From NCBI GenBank assembly GCA_938002835.1, contig CALKZS010000053.1, positions 1 through 49,777 of the forward strand: a stretch of 49,777 nucleotides of DNA, written 5' to 3'. The translations under genes and the position numbers were made by a program. How positions within the stretch are numbered: the first letter of the stretch is position 1; each line of letters begins with the position of its first letter. Under the pieces are notes generated by a model. That model searched no databases and was not told the origin of the DNA. It saw only the letters and a program-made list of their open reading frames with translations. The DNA is from an uncultured Dokdonia sp. Lineage in GTDB: Bacteria > Bacteroidota > Bacteroidia > Flavobacteriales > Flavobacteriaceae. Shown piece after piece: positions 1 to 7,929 of this stretch.

Positions 1-138
1 TTGAATTGGTATAAGGTTAAAGAGAGGCTTAAAAAAATGAACAATAAAGCAAATGCTTTTAAAGAGATGATACTCAGTACAAGGGCAATAGAAAACTTCC
101 TGAAGATTAATGATAATTATTTAGAGCTAATAACATAG
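1..138 (+). CDS. C-terminal end of an unidentified protein (partial)
   Basis: Frame 1 is open from the first base to a TAG at 136-138 and encodes about 45 residues, Lys/Asn-rich and helical-looking, ending ...NDNYLELIT. The start lies outside the window. I see no motif that identifies the family. It is read toward the convergent lipoprotein gene at 188-775, with 49 bp between the two stops. The codon usage resembles that of its neighbours. Confidence 0.5.
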   Translation: MNWYKVKERLKKMNNKANAFKEMILSTRAIENFLKINDNYLELIT

Positions 139-187
139 CTAGTATAAACTACAGTCAATATTTATAAAATGTTTAGATAATAAGTTG

Positions 188-775
188 TTAATTTATCCTT
201 TCAAAAGTTATTGTTCCGTCGCCAGTAACATTTAATTCGGAGCCATCAGGGAGTTCTGCATCATCGGGGATATTATCTTCAGCATCTATAGTAATAATTA
301 AAGTAGTTTCATCAAGTTGAGAGATGTTTCCTATACCTATTATAGATTCATCTGTAGTGTCATTGCCTACTGGTGAAAATGAAAGGCCTGTTGTGGTTAA
401 TTGGTTGCCTTCAAGGCTCCACATTCCACTTGATTCTGCATCTGGGATAGAGGTTATTTGTTCATCTATTATTTGTCCTAAAACAGAAGTTGTGATTGTA
501 ATATCATAAGTTCCATTAGTCATTAGAGTATTGTCTTCACTAAATATGATATTGTAATCAAAGTTAGATCCTTCTACATCACTTTGAGCATTAACAGGGA
601 GTCCTTCAAAAATAAAAGAGTTTGTTAAATCTGCTGTAAAATCTACCATACTCCATTCTCCAATAAGGAGATTTGTTTCATTTGATTCATCAGAATTATT
701 ATTATCGTCATTAGCACAAGATAATGCTATGAAACTTAATATAACAAGCGCGATAGTTGATGTAAATTTTTTCAT
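188..775 (-). CDS. Predicted lipoprotein, lipocalin-like
   Basis: This 195-residue protein starts with a Lys-containing signal peptide that ends in a lipobox (IALSC, Cys about residue 20). An acidic/Asn stretch (ANDDNNNSDESNE) follows directly; acid-rich segments after the lipid-bearing Cys act as surface-export signals in Bacteroidetes. The mature part contains LIGEWSMVDF, 'SEDNTLMTNGTYDI' and 'SGMWSLEGNQLTTTG' segments. These resemble the beta-strand pattern of small lipocalin-like domain proteins common in Flavobacteriia. Seen: the signal, the Cys and the strand-like repeats. Inferred: outer-membrane or surface location and the fold. No ligand or enzymatic role can be assigned. It appears monocistronic. 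Confidence 0.75.
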   Translation of the reverse strand: MKKFTSTIALVILSFIALSCANDDNNNSDESNETNLLIGEWSMVDFTADLTNSFIFEGLPVNAQSDVEGSNFDYNIIFSEDNTLMTNGTYDITITTSVLGQIIDEQITSIPDAESSGMWSLEGNQLTTTGLSFSPVGNDTTDESIIGIGNISQLDETTLIITIDAEDNIPDDAELPDGSELNVTGDGTITFERIN

Positions 776-906
776 ACTAATAATATATTTATTGTAAATG
801 TATTTTTTTTTTAATCATTGTAAGCATCTCTGTGTACGATACTTTTTTAAACGATATAGCTTGCGAAAAATTATAAAAAGTTATATTAAAAAACTGTTTT
901 CATAGG

Positions 907-937
907 TTTGCTCTTCAGAAGATAAGTAGTATATTTG
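907..937 (+). promoter_or_regulatory. Bacteroidetes sigma-A-type promoter of rplU-rpmA
   Basis: TTTG at 907-910 and TATATTTG at 930-937 are separated by 19 bp. This matches the Bacteroidetes -33 (TTTG) and -7 (TAnnTTTG) consensus. It implies a start near 943 and a leader of about 58 nt before the L21 ATG. Confidence 0.75.
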
Positions 938-1000
938 CACCCGCTTAAGCCATTTTGGTTTGAGTTATTATTAGTGTAATAACATATTTAATTAATCGCT

Positions 1001-1660
1001 ATGTACGCAATTGTAGAGATAGCAGGGCAGCAATTTAAAGTTGCAAAAGATCAAAAAGTCTTTGTTAACAGACTGTCTACAGAAGAAGGTAAAAGTGTAA
1101 ACTTTGACAAAGTTCTTTTAGTAGGCGAAGGAAGTAACATCACTTTAGGCGCCCCAGCTATAGACGGAGCTCAAGTAGGAGCAAAAGTCTTAAGACACCT
1201 TAAAGGTGACAAAGTAATCGTTTTCAAAAAGAAAAGACGTAAAGGATACCGTGTTAAAAACGGACACCGTCAATCTCTTACTGAAATCGTAATTGAAAGT
1301 ATCGCAACTTCTGGAGCTAAGAAAGCTGCTCCTAAAAAAGAAGTTAAAAAAGCTGAGCCTAAAGCTGCTGCTCCAAAAGTAGAGGCTAAAAAAGCTGCTC
1401 CAGCTAAAGCTGCAAAGCCAGACGATCTTAAAAAAGTTGAAGGTATCGGACCAAAAATCGCAGCTACTTTAGTAGAAGCAGGTGTTGATACATTTGCAAA
1501 ACTTGCAAAAACAGATGCTGCAAAGATATCTGAGATTATTGCAGGTGTTCGTGGAAACCACGTCACAGACACTTGGCCAGCACAGGCTCAAATGGCTGCA
1601 GATGGTAAGTGGGAAGAGCTTAAAAAATGGCAAGACGAATTAGACGGTGGTAAAGCATAA
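1001..1660 (+). CDS. rplU: 50S ribosomal protein L21 with C-terminal helix-hairpin-helix extension
   Basis: Residues 1-103 are a normal bacterial L21 (MYAIVEIAGQQFKVAKDQKV start, FKKKRRKGYRVKNGHRQ rRNA-binding region). The protein is 219 residues, about twice the usual length. After the core comes a low-complexity Lys/Ala/Pro linker (about residues 106-145). A helix-hairpin-helix-like segment follows (DDLKKVEGIGPKIAATLVEAG), then a tail with TWPAQAQMAADGKWEELKK. Extended L21 proteins of this type are known from Bacteroidetes; the tail's job is unknown to me. The linker is low complexity and also opens a long antisense ORF that I do not believe is a gene. rpmA follows after 41 bp in the classical L21-L27 order. 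Confidence 0.96.
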   Translation: MYAIVEIAGQQFKVAKDQKVFVNRLSTEEGKSVNFDKVLLVGEGSNITLGAPAIDGAQVGAKVLRHLKGDKVIVFKKKRRKGYRVKNGHRQSLTEIVIESIATSGAKKAAPKKEVKKAEPKAAAPKVEAKKAAPAKAAKPDDLKKVEGIGPKIAATLVEAGVDTFAKLAKTDAAKISEIIAGVRGNHVTDTWPAQAQMAADGKWEELKKWQDELDGGKA

Positions 1661-1701
1661 TCGCTTTAGTACTAAAGTATAACTTATAAAACCGAAACAA
1701 G

Positions 1702-1962
1702 ATGGCTCATAAAAAAGGAGTTGGTAGTTCTAAAAACGGTCGTGAATCAGCATCAAAACGCTTAGGTGTTAAGATCTTTGGAGGACAAGCTGCAATCGCA
1801 GGTAACATTATCGTACGTCAAAGAGGTAATACACATCACCCAGGTGAAAATGTGTATGGAGGAAAAGATCATACACTACACGCAAAAGTAGATGGTGTTG
1901 TAAAATTCCAAAAGAAAAAAGACAATAAATCATATGTTTCTGTTGTGCCTTTTGAAGCATAA
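1702..1962 (+). CDS. rpmA: 50S ribosomal protein L27
   Basis: The 86-residue protein begins [20 protein letters not shown] and carries the conserved GG..A..G.I..RQRG...H.G.NV..GKDHTL core. L27 lies near the peptidyl-transferase centre of the large subunit, with its N-terminus reaching toward the tRNA ends. There is no cleavable N-terminal extension of the Firmicute type, because the protein starts directly at MAHKK. It is co-transcribed with rplU from the promoter at 907-937, and a strong hairpin terminator follows 28 bp after the stop. Confidence 0.98.
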   Translation: MAHKKGVGSSKNGRESASKRLGVKIFGGQAAIAGNIIVRQRGNTHHPGENVYGGKDHTLHAKVDGVVKFQKKKDNKSYVSVVPFEA

Positions 1963-1990
1963 TCAAGTAATATAGATAGTCTCATATCTC

Positions 1991-2027
1991 AAAAAAGCCT
2001 CTAGCATTATAATGCTAGAGGCTTTTT
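1991..2027 (+). terminator. Rho-independent terminator of rplU-rpmA
   Basis: AAGCCTCTAGCATT and AATGCTAGAGGCTT form a long perfect stem followed by a T-run, 28 bp past the rpmA stop. Confidence 0.9.
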
Positions 2028-2094
2028 CTTATAAAAATGGTTTGATGTTATTTATGGGGTATAGTTATCGACGATAAATACTTTTATAAAATCA

Positions 2095-2647
2095 ATGGTT
2101 ATGAAAATAACATTACTATTTTTAACGCTCATTATCGTGAGTTCTTATACTCCCTTAGCTATTGCTCCAGATCTAGAAAATGGGAAAGTAATAAAAGACA
2201 AAAAAATTAAGCATAAACTCCCTAATAGACATACTTATGTATTTACAGATATTAAAGCTGTAGATGAGTTTTATCATTATGTAAATACTAAATTCCAGCT
2301 TGATCATCAGTAAGTAGAAGATAATGTTCCAGTAATTATAGATGGGAATAGGTATTATGTGTCTTTTTATGAAGCAGAGAAAACTACAAAAACAGTGAAT
2401 TTGATTCCTATCTTAATAGATGCAAAGAGAGAACAAAATGAGAGAGATCCTTTGTTTGAAGATGATTATAGAAGTAGATGAGGAACTTGGTATATTACTT
2501 CTTATGGTTACTGCATAAGACTTTTAAGACGGGCTCAATCCAGAATATGAGCACTATGGTCAAATAAAAAAGTTTGCCAAAGCGCTTAAAGATGAATACT
2601 ACAGAACATTAAATTATAACCAAGCTATATTAAACACTTTAAAATAA
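2095..2647 (+). pseudogene. Decayed secreted-protein gene (two stops and a frameshift)
   Basis: The intact start (ATG 2095, or the ATG at 2101) gives a hydrophobic signal-like N-terminus and 72 residues before TAA at 2311. The same frame continues with sensible protein (VEDNVPVIIDGNRYYVSFYE..., then LFEDDYRSR) to a TGA at 2479. Further downstream, from about 2528, frame +1 reads DGLNPEYEHYGQIKKFAKAL... and ends at TAA 2645-2647. Protein-like sequence runs across all three segments. The simplest reading is one former gene of about 180 residues with two nonsense mutations and one indel between about 2480 and 2528. The family is not recognised. A short intact 72-residue peptide is possible but less likely. 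Confidence 0.7.
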
Positions 2648-2658
2648 TAAATATGAAC

Positions 2659-3366
2659 TCATTTAGAGATCATCTTGTCTGTAGCTAGGTAGCTATTGTC
2701 TTTATTGTAATACCAAGAACGATCTTTTGGGAGTTTAACTCCGTTTACGGTTTCTAACCCAGAAAGTAAAATATATTCACCTGTAGTTTCATCTGGTCCT
2801 CCTTTAAAAAACTGATAAATTTCCATAGCATAGGTTTTTGGATCAAAATAGAATTGCCAGATATCTGATCCTACCTTTTCATCATAAGTAACACGTACTT
2901 TGATGTATTCTTTTCCTTTAAACGTAACACGCTCTGTCTTAGGATCTATATGAGTTCCTTGATCTTTGAGTTTCATAGGGAGTCCGTATAAATACGAGTA
3001 GTAATTACGGTATAGTAGTGTTCTTCCGCACAGTGAGTCCTTTGTCGTTGTTGTTACGATCTTTCCACTCTTATCGGTGAGCTTGCATTGATCTTCTGTG
3101 ATCTCACTTATAGTAATGCTCTCTCCTTGCGATACCGTTAGATTAAAATATTGTTTAGGTATATCTATCGTAATGATGCTTTTCCTAATAGGCTTATCTG
3201 GCATTTCTAATTCAAGAGTAAATTCCCCTTGAAAAGTAGGCCAGTTTCCATCAGGATCGTGATATGTAATCGATTTGTTAACGATATCTGATGCGCTAAG
3301 TTGTTGCGATAACGCTTTCGCGAAAGCGAAACAAATGAATATTCCAGTAATGATATTAGTATTCAT
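2659..3366 (-). CDS. Secreted protein, DUF6503-like
   Basis: The 235-residue protein has an N-terminal signal peptide (ITGIFICFAFAKALSQQ). The mature part runs DIVNKSITYHDPDGNWPTF..., contains a repeated-strand pattern, and has YRNYYSYLYGLPMKL and KVRVTYDEKVGSDIWQFYFDP segments. These resemble flavobacterial periplasmic proteins of the DUF6503 type, related to outer-membrane lipoprotein-sorting folds; I give this name from memory with moderate confidence. It follows the retropepsin-like gene by 9 bp and is probably co-transcribed with it. Its signal peptide residues AFAKA are encoded by one of the repeated palindromes (3314-3327). No catalytic function is evident. Confidence 0.75.
   Translation of the reverse strand: MNTNIITGIFICFAFAKALSQQLSASDIVNKSITYHDPDGNWPTFQGEFTLELEMPDKPIRKSIITIDIPKQYFNLTVSQGESITISEITEDQCKLTDKSGKIVTTTTKDSLCGRTLLYRNYYSYLYGLPMKLKDQGTHIDPKTERVTFKGKEYIKVRVTYDEKVGSDIWQFYFDPKTYAMEIYQFFKGGPDETTGEYILLSGLETVNGVKLPKDRSWYYNKDNSYLATDKMISK
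3314..3327. repeat. Palindrome copy 1 (GCTTTCGCGAAAGC)
   Basis: Exact 14-bp palindrome inside the signal-peptide region of the minus-strand secreted-protein gene, where it is read as Ala-Phe-Ala-Lys-Ala. The symmetry extends by one base on each side. Confidence 0.9.
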
Positions 3367-3375
3367 ATTATGTGT

Positions 3376-3813
3376 TTATTTTAAATAAAGACAGTTGTAC
3401 TGATAGTCAATAATTCCTTTTCCTTTATTGAGTATATCTGCTCCTAATATACCATCAACAGGTGTTGCATTGTGATTTTCTAGAGCAGTATTAACGTGTG
3501 TGAGATCAAACAGTACAATGTCTAATTTGTTATATTCCCATTTCTGAATCTTAATCGTGTTTTTGCGAGAGAGCTCGGTAGTCATATCTATTGCGCCAGC
3601 TCCGGCAGCAAGTACTTCGCTTTTTTCAGAAAGGAGTTTAAATTTTTCTGCAAATTTAAAATCTATACAAGAGCTAGAAGCTCCAGTGTCTAATATAAAA
3701 GAGCCTTCTATGCCATTTATTTTTGCTTTCATTTCTAAGTGATTAGTCACTGTGGGGAAAAGGCGCGTACGGTAATAATTCTTAGATAATAGAAACTCAC
3801 GAAGTGATGGCAT
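3376..3813 (-). CDS. Retropepsin-like aspartyl protease
   Basis: This 145-residue protein contains the clan AA active-site motif ILDTGASSSCID (about residues 40-51). Its C-terminal hydrophobic-Gly motif GILGADIL precedes a final GIIDYQYNCLYLK strand. That is a single retropepsin lobe, so an active enzyme would have to dimerise. There is no obvious signal peptide, and the N-terminus (MPSLREFLLSKNYYRTRL) may be short of a transmembrane segment. It is the first gene of a minus-strand pair with the secreted protein downstream (9 bp gap). Family knowledge predicts peptidase activity or a peptide-binding role; the substrate is unknown. Confidence 0.85.
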   Translation of the reverse strand: MPSLREFLLSKNYYRTRLFPTVTNHLEMKAKINGIEGSFILDTGASSSCIDFKFAEKFKLLSEKSEVLAAGAGAIDMTTELSRKNTIKIQKWEYNKLDIVLFDLTHVNTALENHNATPVDGILGADILNKGKGIIDYQYNCLYLK

Positions 3814-3887
3814 AATTTTATAATAAAATGAATGACAAAAGTACTATAATAATAAAACTTGATCTTAAGTGTCTAGAATAGGAGTTG

Positions 3888-3895
3888 TATTTTTG
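3888..3895 (+). promoter_or_regulatory. -7 box of tatD, almost abutting the ATG
   Basis: TATTTTTG ends 6 bp before the ATG at 3902, so transcription would begin at or within a few bases of the start codon. A TTG at 3859-3861 is too far away to be a normal -33 box, so the assignment is tentative. Confidence 0.45.
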
Positions 3896-3901
3896 TGAGC
3901 T

Positions 3902-4678
3902 ATGAAATTTACAGATACTCACACTCATTTATATAGCGAGTCTTTTGATGAAGATCAAGATATAATGATTCAACGTGCTATTGATGCAGGTGTAGATAGG
4001 TTTTTTATACCAGCGATAGATTCTGAATATACAGAGCGTATGTATGCTTTAGAAAAAGCATATCCAGATCATATGTATTTAATGATGGGATTGCATCCTA
4101 CTCACGTAAAAGAAAATTATGAAGAAGAGCTTGCTCACGTAGAAGCACAATTTGTTTCTAGAGATTTTTATGCAGTAGGAGAGATAGGTATAGATTTATA
4201 TTGGGATAAAAGCACACTAGGAATACAGCAAGATTCTTTTAGAAAGCAAATTAAACTTGCTAAAAAATATAAGAAACCTATCGTGATACATTGTAGGGAA
4301 GCTTTTGATGAGGTGTTTGAAGTTTTGGAAAGTGAAAAAGGAGATGATCTTTATGGAATTTTTCATTGTTTTACAGGAACTAAAGAGCAAGCAGAGCAAG
4401 CTATAAGTTATAATATGAAACTTGGAGTAGGAGGAGTTGCTACATTTAAAAATGGAAAAATTGATCAATTTTTAGATCAAATACCATTGCAACATATTGT
4501 TCTTGAGACAGATGCTCCATATTTAAGCCCTGTGCCTTACAGAGGTAAACGTAATGAGAGTAGTTATTTAGTCTTAGTGGCAGAAAAACTGGCAACTATT
4601 TATAAAAAAACATTGGATGAAATAGCTATAATTACCTCTCAAAATGCAGATGAAGTATTTTTTACTAAGCGTGCATAA
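3902..4678 (+). CDS. tatD: TatD-family metal-dependent deoxyribonuclease
   Basis: The 258-residue protein has every TatD landmark: DTHTHLY near the N-terminus, GEIGIDLYWDKS, KPIVIHCREAF, GIFHCFTGT and ETDAPYLSPVPYRGKRNE. The His, Asp and Glu residues in these motifs are the family's divalent-metal ligands. Members are 3'-5' DNases/hydrolases implicated in DNA repair or turnover. The length is normal. It heads a plus-strand run (tatD, acyltransferase, ansA) that I recall as conserved in Flavobacteriia. The -7 box just upstream suggests a very short or absent leader. Confidence 0.95.
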   Translation: MKFTDTHTHLYSESFDEDQDIMIQRAIDAGVDRFFIPAIDSEYTERMYALEKAYPDHMYLMMGLHPTHVKENYEEELAHVEAQFVSRDFYAVGEIGIDLYWDKSTLGIQQDSFRKQIKLAKKYKKPIVIHCREAFDEVFEVLESEKGDDLYGIFHCFTGTKEQAEQAISYNMKLGVGGVATFKNGKIDQFLDQIPLQHIVLETDAPYLSPVPYRGKRNESSYLVLVAEKLATIYKKTLDEIAIITSQNADEVFFTKRA

Positions 4679-4749
4679 TATCTCTTGTAAAATAGAGCTT
4701 ACGGGACATAAAATTTTTGTTCTTTTGTGTAAGAACTAACCTAACTATA

Positions 4750-5871
4750 TTGAATAAGTACGATCATATAAGACCTTATCACGATGATGAATTGCAAGCG
4801 GCTTTGTTGCACGCTTCTAGACATCCTATGTTTAAGGTGCTGCTGCAATTTACATTTCCTGATAAAACACAAGAGCAAATACTTGAGGTTTTAAAAAAAT
4901 GTCATTCTATTGCAGATTTTCAGAAGGATGTGATTTATAAATCTGTGTCTAGGTTGTTAGAAAAAAGTACAGAAGAATTTACACAAAGTGGTTTTGACAA
5001 ACTATCTTCAGATCAATCATATTTATACCTTTCTAATCATAGAGATATAGTACTGGACACATCATTACTTAATATGACACTCATAGATCATAATTTAGTA
5101 ACTACGGCATCTGCTATAGGAGATAATTTAGTGCAACGCGATTTTTTAATGGAGCTTTCAAGGTTAAATCGTAATTTTTTAGTGCTCCGAAGTCAGTCTC
5201 CTAGAGAGATGTTGTTGAGTTCAAAATTATTGTCACAATACATAAAACATTTGTTGGTTTCTAAAAGGTCAGTATGGTTGGCTCAGCGAGAAGGAAGAAC
5301 AAAAGATGGTCTGGATAAAACGCAACAAGGAGTTTTAAAAATGATTTCTATGGCTCGAGGTAAGAAGCCATTAATGGAGTATCTTAAAGAGTTAAATGTT
5401 ATAGCAGTCGCTATTTCTTATGAGTATGATCCTACAGACATTTTAAAAGTACCTGAGTTAATAGCAAAACAGGAAAACCTCCCATACATAAAAACCGAAA
5501 ACGAAGATTTTAATAGTATTCTTAAAGGTGCTTTAGGTAATAAACGAAATATACATATTGCGGCGGTCCCATTACCAAATGCTACATATAATGAGATAGA
5601 TCAAACGGCAATAAGTGATAATGATAAGTTGCAAGCTTTTGCGGCAGCGATAGATAAAAGTATATGGAAGAATTATAAGCTTTGGCCCACTAATTATATC
5701 GCATATGATTTATACCATAAGAGTGACACATACTCTACATATTATGACGAAAAAGAATTGCGTCATTTTGAACGTAGATTAGAGGTGAGGGTAAATACTA
5801 AAAATCAAAAAGAAGTAGATAGCTTTTTGTTAATGTATGCAAATCCAGTGATGCAATCTAATAAGGTATGA
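4750..5871 (+). CDS. PlsC-like glycerolipid acyltransferase
   Basis: The start is taken as TTG 4750 (MNKYDHIRPYHDDELQ). An in-frame TTG at 4717 would add 11 unlikely residues. The 373-residue protein has a block I motif NHRDIVLD (about residue 107) and a block III-like AQREGRTKDG, both typical of glycerol-3-phosphate and lysophosphatidate acyltransferases. The block I His and Asp are separated by five residues instead of the usual four (see findings). Family role: transfer of a fatty acyl group to a glycerolipid on the inner-membrane face. The stop overlaps the ansA start by 4 bp, suggesting translational coupling. Confidence 0.8.
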   Translation: MNKYDHIRPYHDDELQAALLHASRHPMFKVLLQFTFPDKTQEQILEVLKKCHSIADFQKDVIYKSVSRLLEKSTEEFTQSGFDKLSSDQSYLYLSNHRDIVLDTSLLNMTLIDHNLVTTASAIGDNLVQRDFLMELSRLNRNFLVLRSQSPREMLLSSKLLSQYIKHLLVSKRSVWLAQREGRTKDGLDKTQQGVLKMISMARGKKPLMEYLKELNVIAVAISYEYDPTDILKVPELIAKQENLPYIKTENEDFNSILKGALGNKRNIHIAAVPLPNATYNEIDQTAISDNDKLQAFAAAIDKSIWKNYKLWPTNYIAYDLYHKSDTYSTYYDEKELRHFERRLEVRVNTKNQKEVDSFLLMYANPVMQSNKV

Positions 5872-6890
5872 ATAAGTCACGTATCTTATTGATCTATACA
5901 GGAGGCACTATAGGTATGATAAAAAATTATGAGACGGGTGCACTCGTTTCTTTTAACTTTAATGAACTTTTAGAAAATATACCAGAACTTAGATTGCTAG
6001 ATTGTCATATAGATACGGCATCCTTAAAAACTCCTATAGACTCTTCAAATATGAATCCTCAGTATTGGGGAGAATTGTGTAGTATTATAGAGAAAGGATA
6101 TGAAAGCTATGATGGTTTTGTAGTACTTCACGGTAGTGATACAATGAGTTATACGGCTAGTGCGCTTAGTTTTATGTTAGAAAACCTATCAAAACCTGTA
6201 ATTTTTACAGGATCTCAGTTACCTATAGGAGATTTGCGCACAGATGCAAAAGAAAATTTAATTACAGCAGTACAAGTTGCAGCATTACAAAAAAGAAGTA
6301 AACCACTCATAAAAGAAGTGTGTCTTTATTTTGAATATAAATTGTATCGAGCAAACCGTACCACTAAGACAAGTGCAGAAAATTTTGAAGCATTTACCTC
6401 TCCTAACTATCCAGAATTACTCACATCTGGTGTACATCTTGCTATTAATGAAAGTAACTTATGGAGATCTAATAGAAAAGTACTTAAAGTACATTATAAC
6501 TTAACAACTGAAGTGTTACTGCTTAAGTTGTATCCGGGTATTTCTCAATGTTTGGTAGAGGAGATGTTATCTATAACTTGTGTGGAAGGAGTCGTTTTAG
6601 AAACTTTTGGCGCTGGAAATACGACAACTCAAAAATGGTTTTTAGATGTATTAAAAGTTACTTTAAAAAAAGGTATTCCAGTAGTTAATGTTACTCAATG
6701 TACCTCTGGTAGTGTAATAATGGGTAATTATGAAACAAGTGTTGCGCTTAAAAAAATGGGAGTTATTAATGGAGGAGATATTACGACAGAAGCTGCAATT
6801 ACAAAAATGATGTACTTGTTAGGGCAAAATTTAAGTTCTAAAGTGTTTAAAATAGTGTTTGAAACTTCATTGCGAGGTGAACTAACATAA
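5868..6890 (+). CDS. ansA: Type I L-asparaginase
   Basis: The 340-residue protein contains the N-terminal catalytic loop YTGGTIGM (about residues 10-17) and the second signature HGSDTMSYTASALSFML. It also has ITGSQLPIGDLRTDAKENL-type and QCTSGSV segments. These carry the two catalytic Thr residues and the Asp/Lys pair of the asparaginase/glutaminase family. There is no signal peptide, so it should be the cytoplasmic (type I) enzyme converting asparagine to aspartate and ammonia. ATGA overlap with the upstream acyltransferase points to an operon. The next feature downstream is tRNA-Ser after about 190 bp of AT-rich DNA without a recognisable gene. Confidence 0.95.
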   Translation: MNKSRILLIYTGGTIGMIKNYETGALVSFNFNELLENIPELRLLDCHIDTASLKTPIDSSNMNPQYWGELCSIIEKGYESYDGFVVLHGSDTMSYTASALSFMLENLSKPVIFTGSQLPIGDLRTDAKENLITAVQVAALQKRSKPLIKEVCLYFEYKLYRANRTTKTSAENFEAFTSPNYPELLTSGVHLAINESNLWRSNRKVLKVHYNLTTEVLLLKLYPGISQCLVEEMLSITCVEGVVLETFGAGNTTTQKWFLDVLKVTLKKGIPVVNVTQCTSGSVIMGNYETSVALKKMGVINGGDITTEAAITKMMYLLGQNLSSKVFKIVFETSLRGELT

Positions 6891-7081
6891 AATATCTCTT
6901 TAAAAGACATTTTTTTTGTTAATTCGCACACCTTATTAATACATTAGTGTTCCTTTATTGAAAAGCAAAAAGAATAATATAGTTGTTGAAATTAGGCAAT
7001 GAATTAATAGTATAGGGTTGAATTATAAAGTTTTTGCTTGCTAATATTAAATCATTATTAATATAATTTAAAATAAAACTT

Positions 7082-7166
7082 AGAGAGGTGGCCGAGTGGT
7101 CGAAGGCGCACGCCTGGAAAGTGTGTAAACGGAAACGTTTCGAGGGTTCGAATCCCTTCCTCTCTG
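7082..7166 (+). tRNA. tRNA-Ser (anticodon GGA)
   Basis: The acceptor stem AGAGAGG/CCTCTCT is perfect and is followed by discriminator G. The anticodon arm is CACGC-CTGGAAA-GTGTG, giving GGA, which reads UCC/UCU. A long variable arm (about 7125-7140) is typical of class II tRNA-Ser. The T arm GAGGG-TTCGAAT-CCCTT is present. CCA does not appear to be encoded: the bases after the discriminator are CAA. Confidence 0.97.
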
Positions 7167-7190
7167 CAAGAAGTCCTGCAAATGTTATTA

Positions 7191-7224
7191 AAAACCCTGT
7201 AGATTTTTAATTTACAGGATTTTT
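7191..7224 (+). terminator. Probable tRNA-Ser terminator
   Basis: CCTGTA and TACAGG, flanked by A-rich and T-rich arms (AAAA/TTTT), form a hairpin 25 bp after the tRNA. Confidence 0.6.
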
Positions 7225-7281
7225 AATTTTATCTAGTATCAGTGACATCATATAATATCAAATAAAAAGGGATTAATTAGA

Positions 7282-7302
7282 TGGAAATTTTCAAAATTTC
7301 CA
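7282..7302. repeat. 21-bp perfect AT-rich palindrome
   Basis: TGGAAATTTT and AAAATTTCCA flank a single central C in the gap between tRNA-Ser and the MITE. It could be an operator or a hairpin; no gene adjoins it closely. Confidence 0.6.
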
Positions 7303-7397
7303 CTGGATAATTGTAAATCTATATATAAGTAATGTTATTAAGTAAATGCTTTTGTGATTTAAGGTTTTAAAAATGTAATAAGATATTGTTAGTGCTA

Positions 7398-7610
7398 TTT
7401 AACGTGAGTTAGATATAACACTTAATGTATATCAATTAGTTATGAAATAAATCAACATACAAGTTTACTTTGATTATAAAAAATGAGTTTTAATTAACTA
7501 AAAACGTAAAAATCTGTGACTTATATTTCAATAAAAAACAAATAACGAAGACATAAAACACCTAATAATCAAATGATTATATTGTTTTCTTATATCGAAC
7601 TCACGTTAAA
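7398..7610. mobile_element. MITE-like element, 213 bp, with 21-bp terminal inverted repeats
   Basis: The left end reads TTTAACGTGAGTT then AGATATAA. The right end is the reverse complement with C instead of A at the one mismatch, so the two 21-bp ends agree at 20 positions. Both ends are flanked by TA (7396-7397 and 7611-7612), consistent with TA target duplication. The inside is AT-rich and noncoding. The outermost 59 bp of the right end match 49719-49777 at about 52 positions, so this is at least a two-copy element. The mobilising transposase is unknown; a TA-targeting enzyme is an inference. Confidence 0.75.
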
Positions 7611-7612
7611 TA

Positions 7613-7929
7613 AGTACTTGGAACGCCACCGTAATGATGGAAGTAATGATAATTCTAATTTTGTATTAGAATAGGCTTAGGGGCTTTAGTCCCTAATAAA
7701 CCAAACCTCTGCATTTCAGTACAGAGTTCTTTATTGATTTTAAACGTGTTGCGTTTTCTTCTTCCTAAAATGATGAAGAATATAATATCAAATAATGAAG
7801 GGTTTTTTATAGATATGATGTGATTTTTTTGAAATTCTTCAAGAATTTAACACCATTATAGATTTTAAATCCTTTTTTTTGCCACGCATATAATAAAATA
7901 TTTACAAACAAAATAAGACGTTTCGTGCT
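7613..7929. other. Gene-free stretch with small hairpins
   Basis: No credible ORF is seen between the MITE and the exbB promoter. Two short stem-loops occur: 7652-7672 (ATTCTAAT/ATTAGAAT) and 7678-7696 (TTAGGG/CCCTAA). A 15-bp sequence at 7781-7795 (TATAATATCAAATAA) repeats 7251-7265 exactly. GACGCC-like GC-richer bits at about 7621-7650 may be remnants of something older. A small RNA cannot be excluded, but I see no direct evidence for one. Confidence 0.35.

Noticed and set aside
1270-1572. Antisense ORF of 100 residues across rplU
   Set aside because: It mirrors the Ala/Lys-rich linker and the HhH tail; low-complexity Ala/Ser product, no ribosome site, no domain.
7082-7610. tRNA-Ser as attachment site of an integrated island
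   Set aside because: No integrase, no repeated tRNA 3' end, and core genes follow on both sides.
7251-7795. 15-bp direct repeat TATAATATCAAATAA at 7251 and 7781 as ends of a larger element
   Set aside because: AT-only-like composition and short length make chance plausible; the flanking sequences do not align further. Mentioned only as a note.
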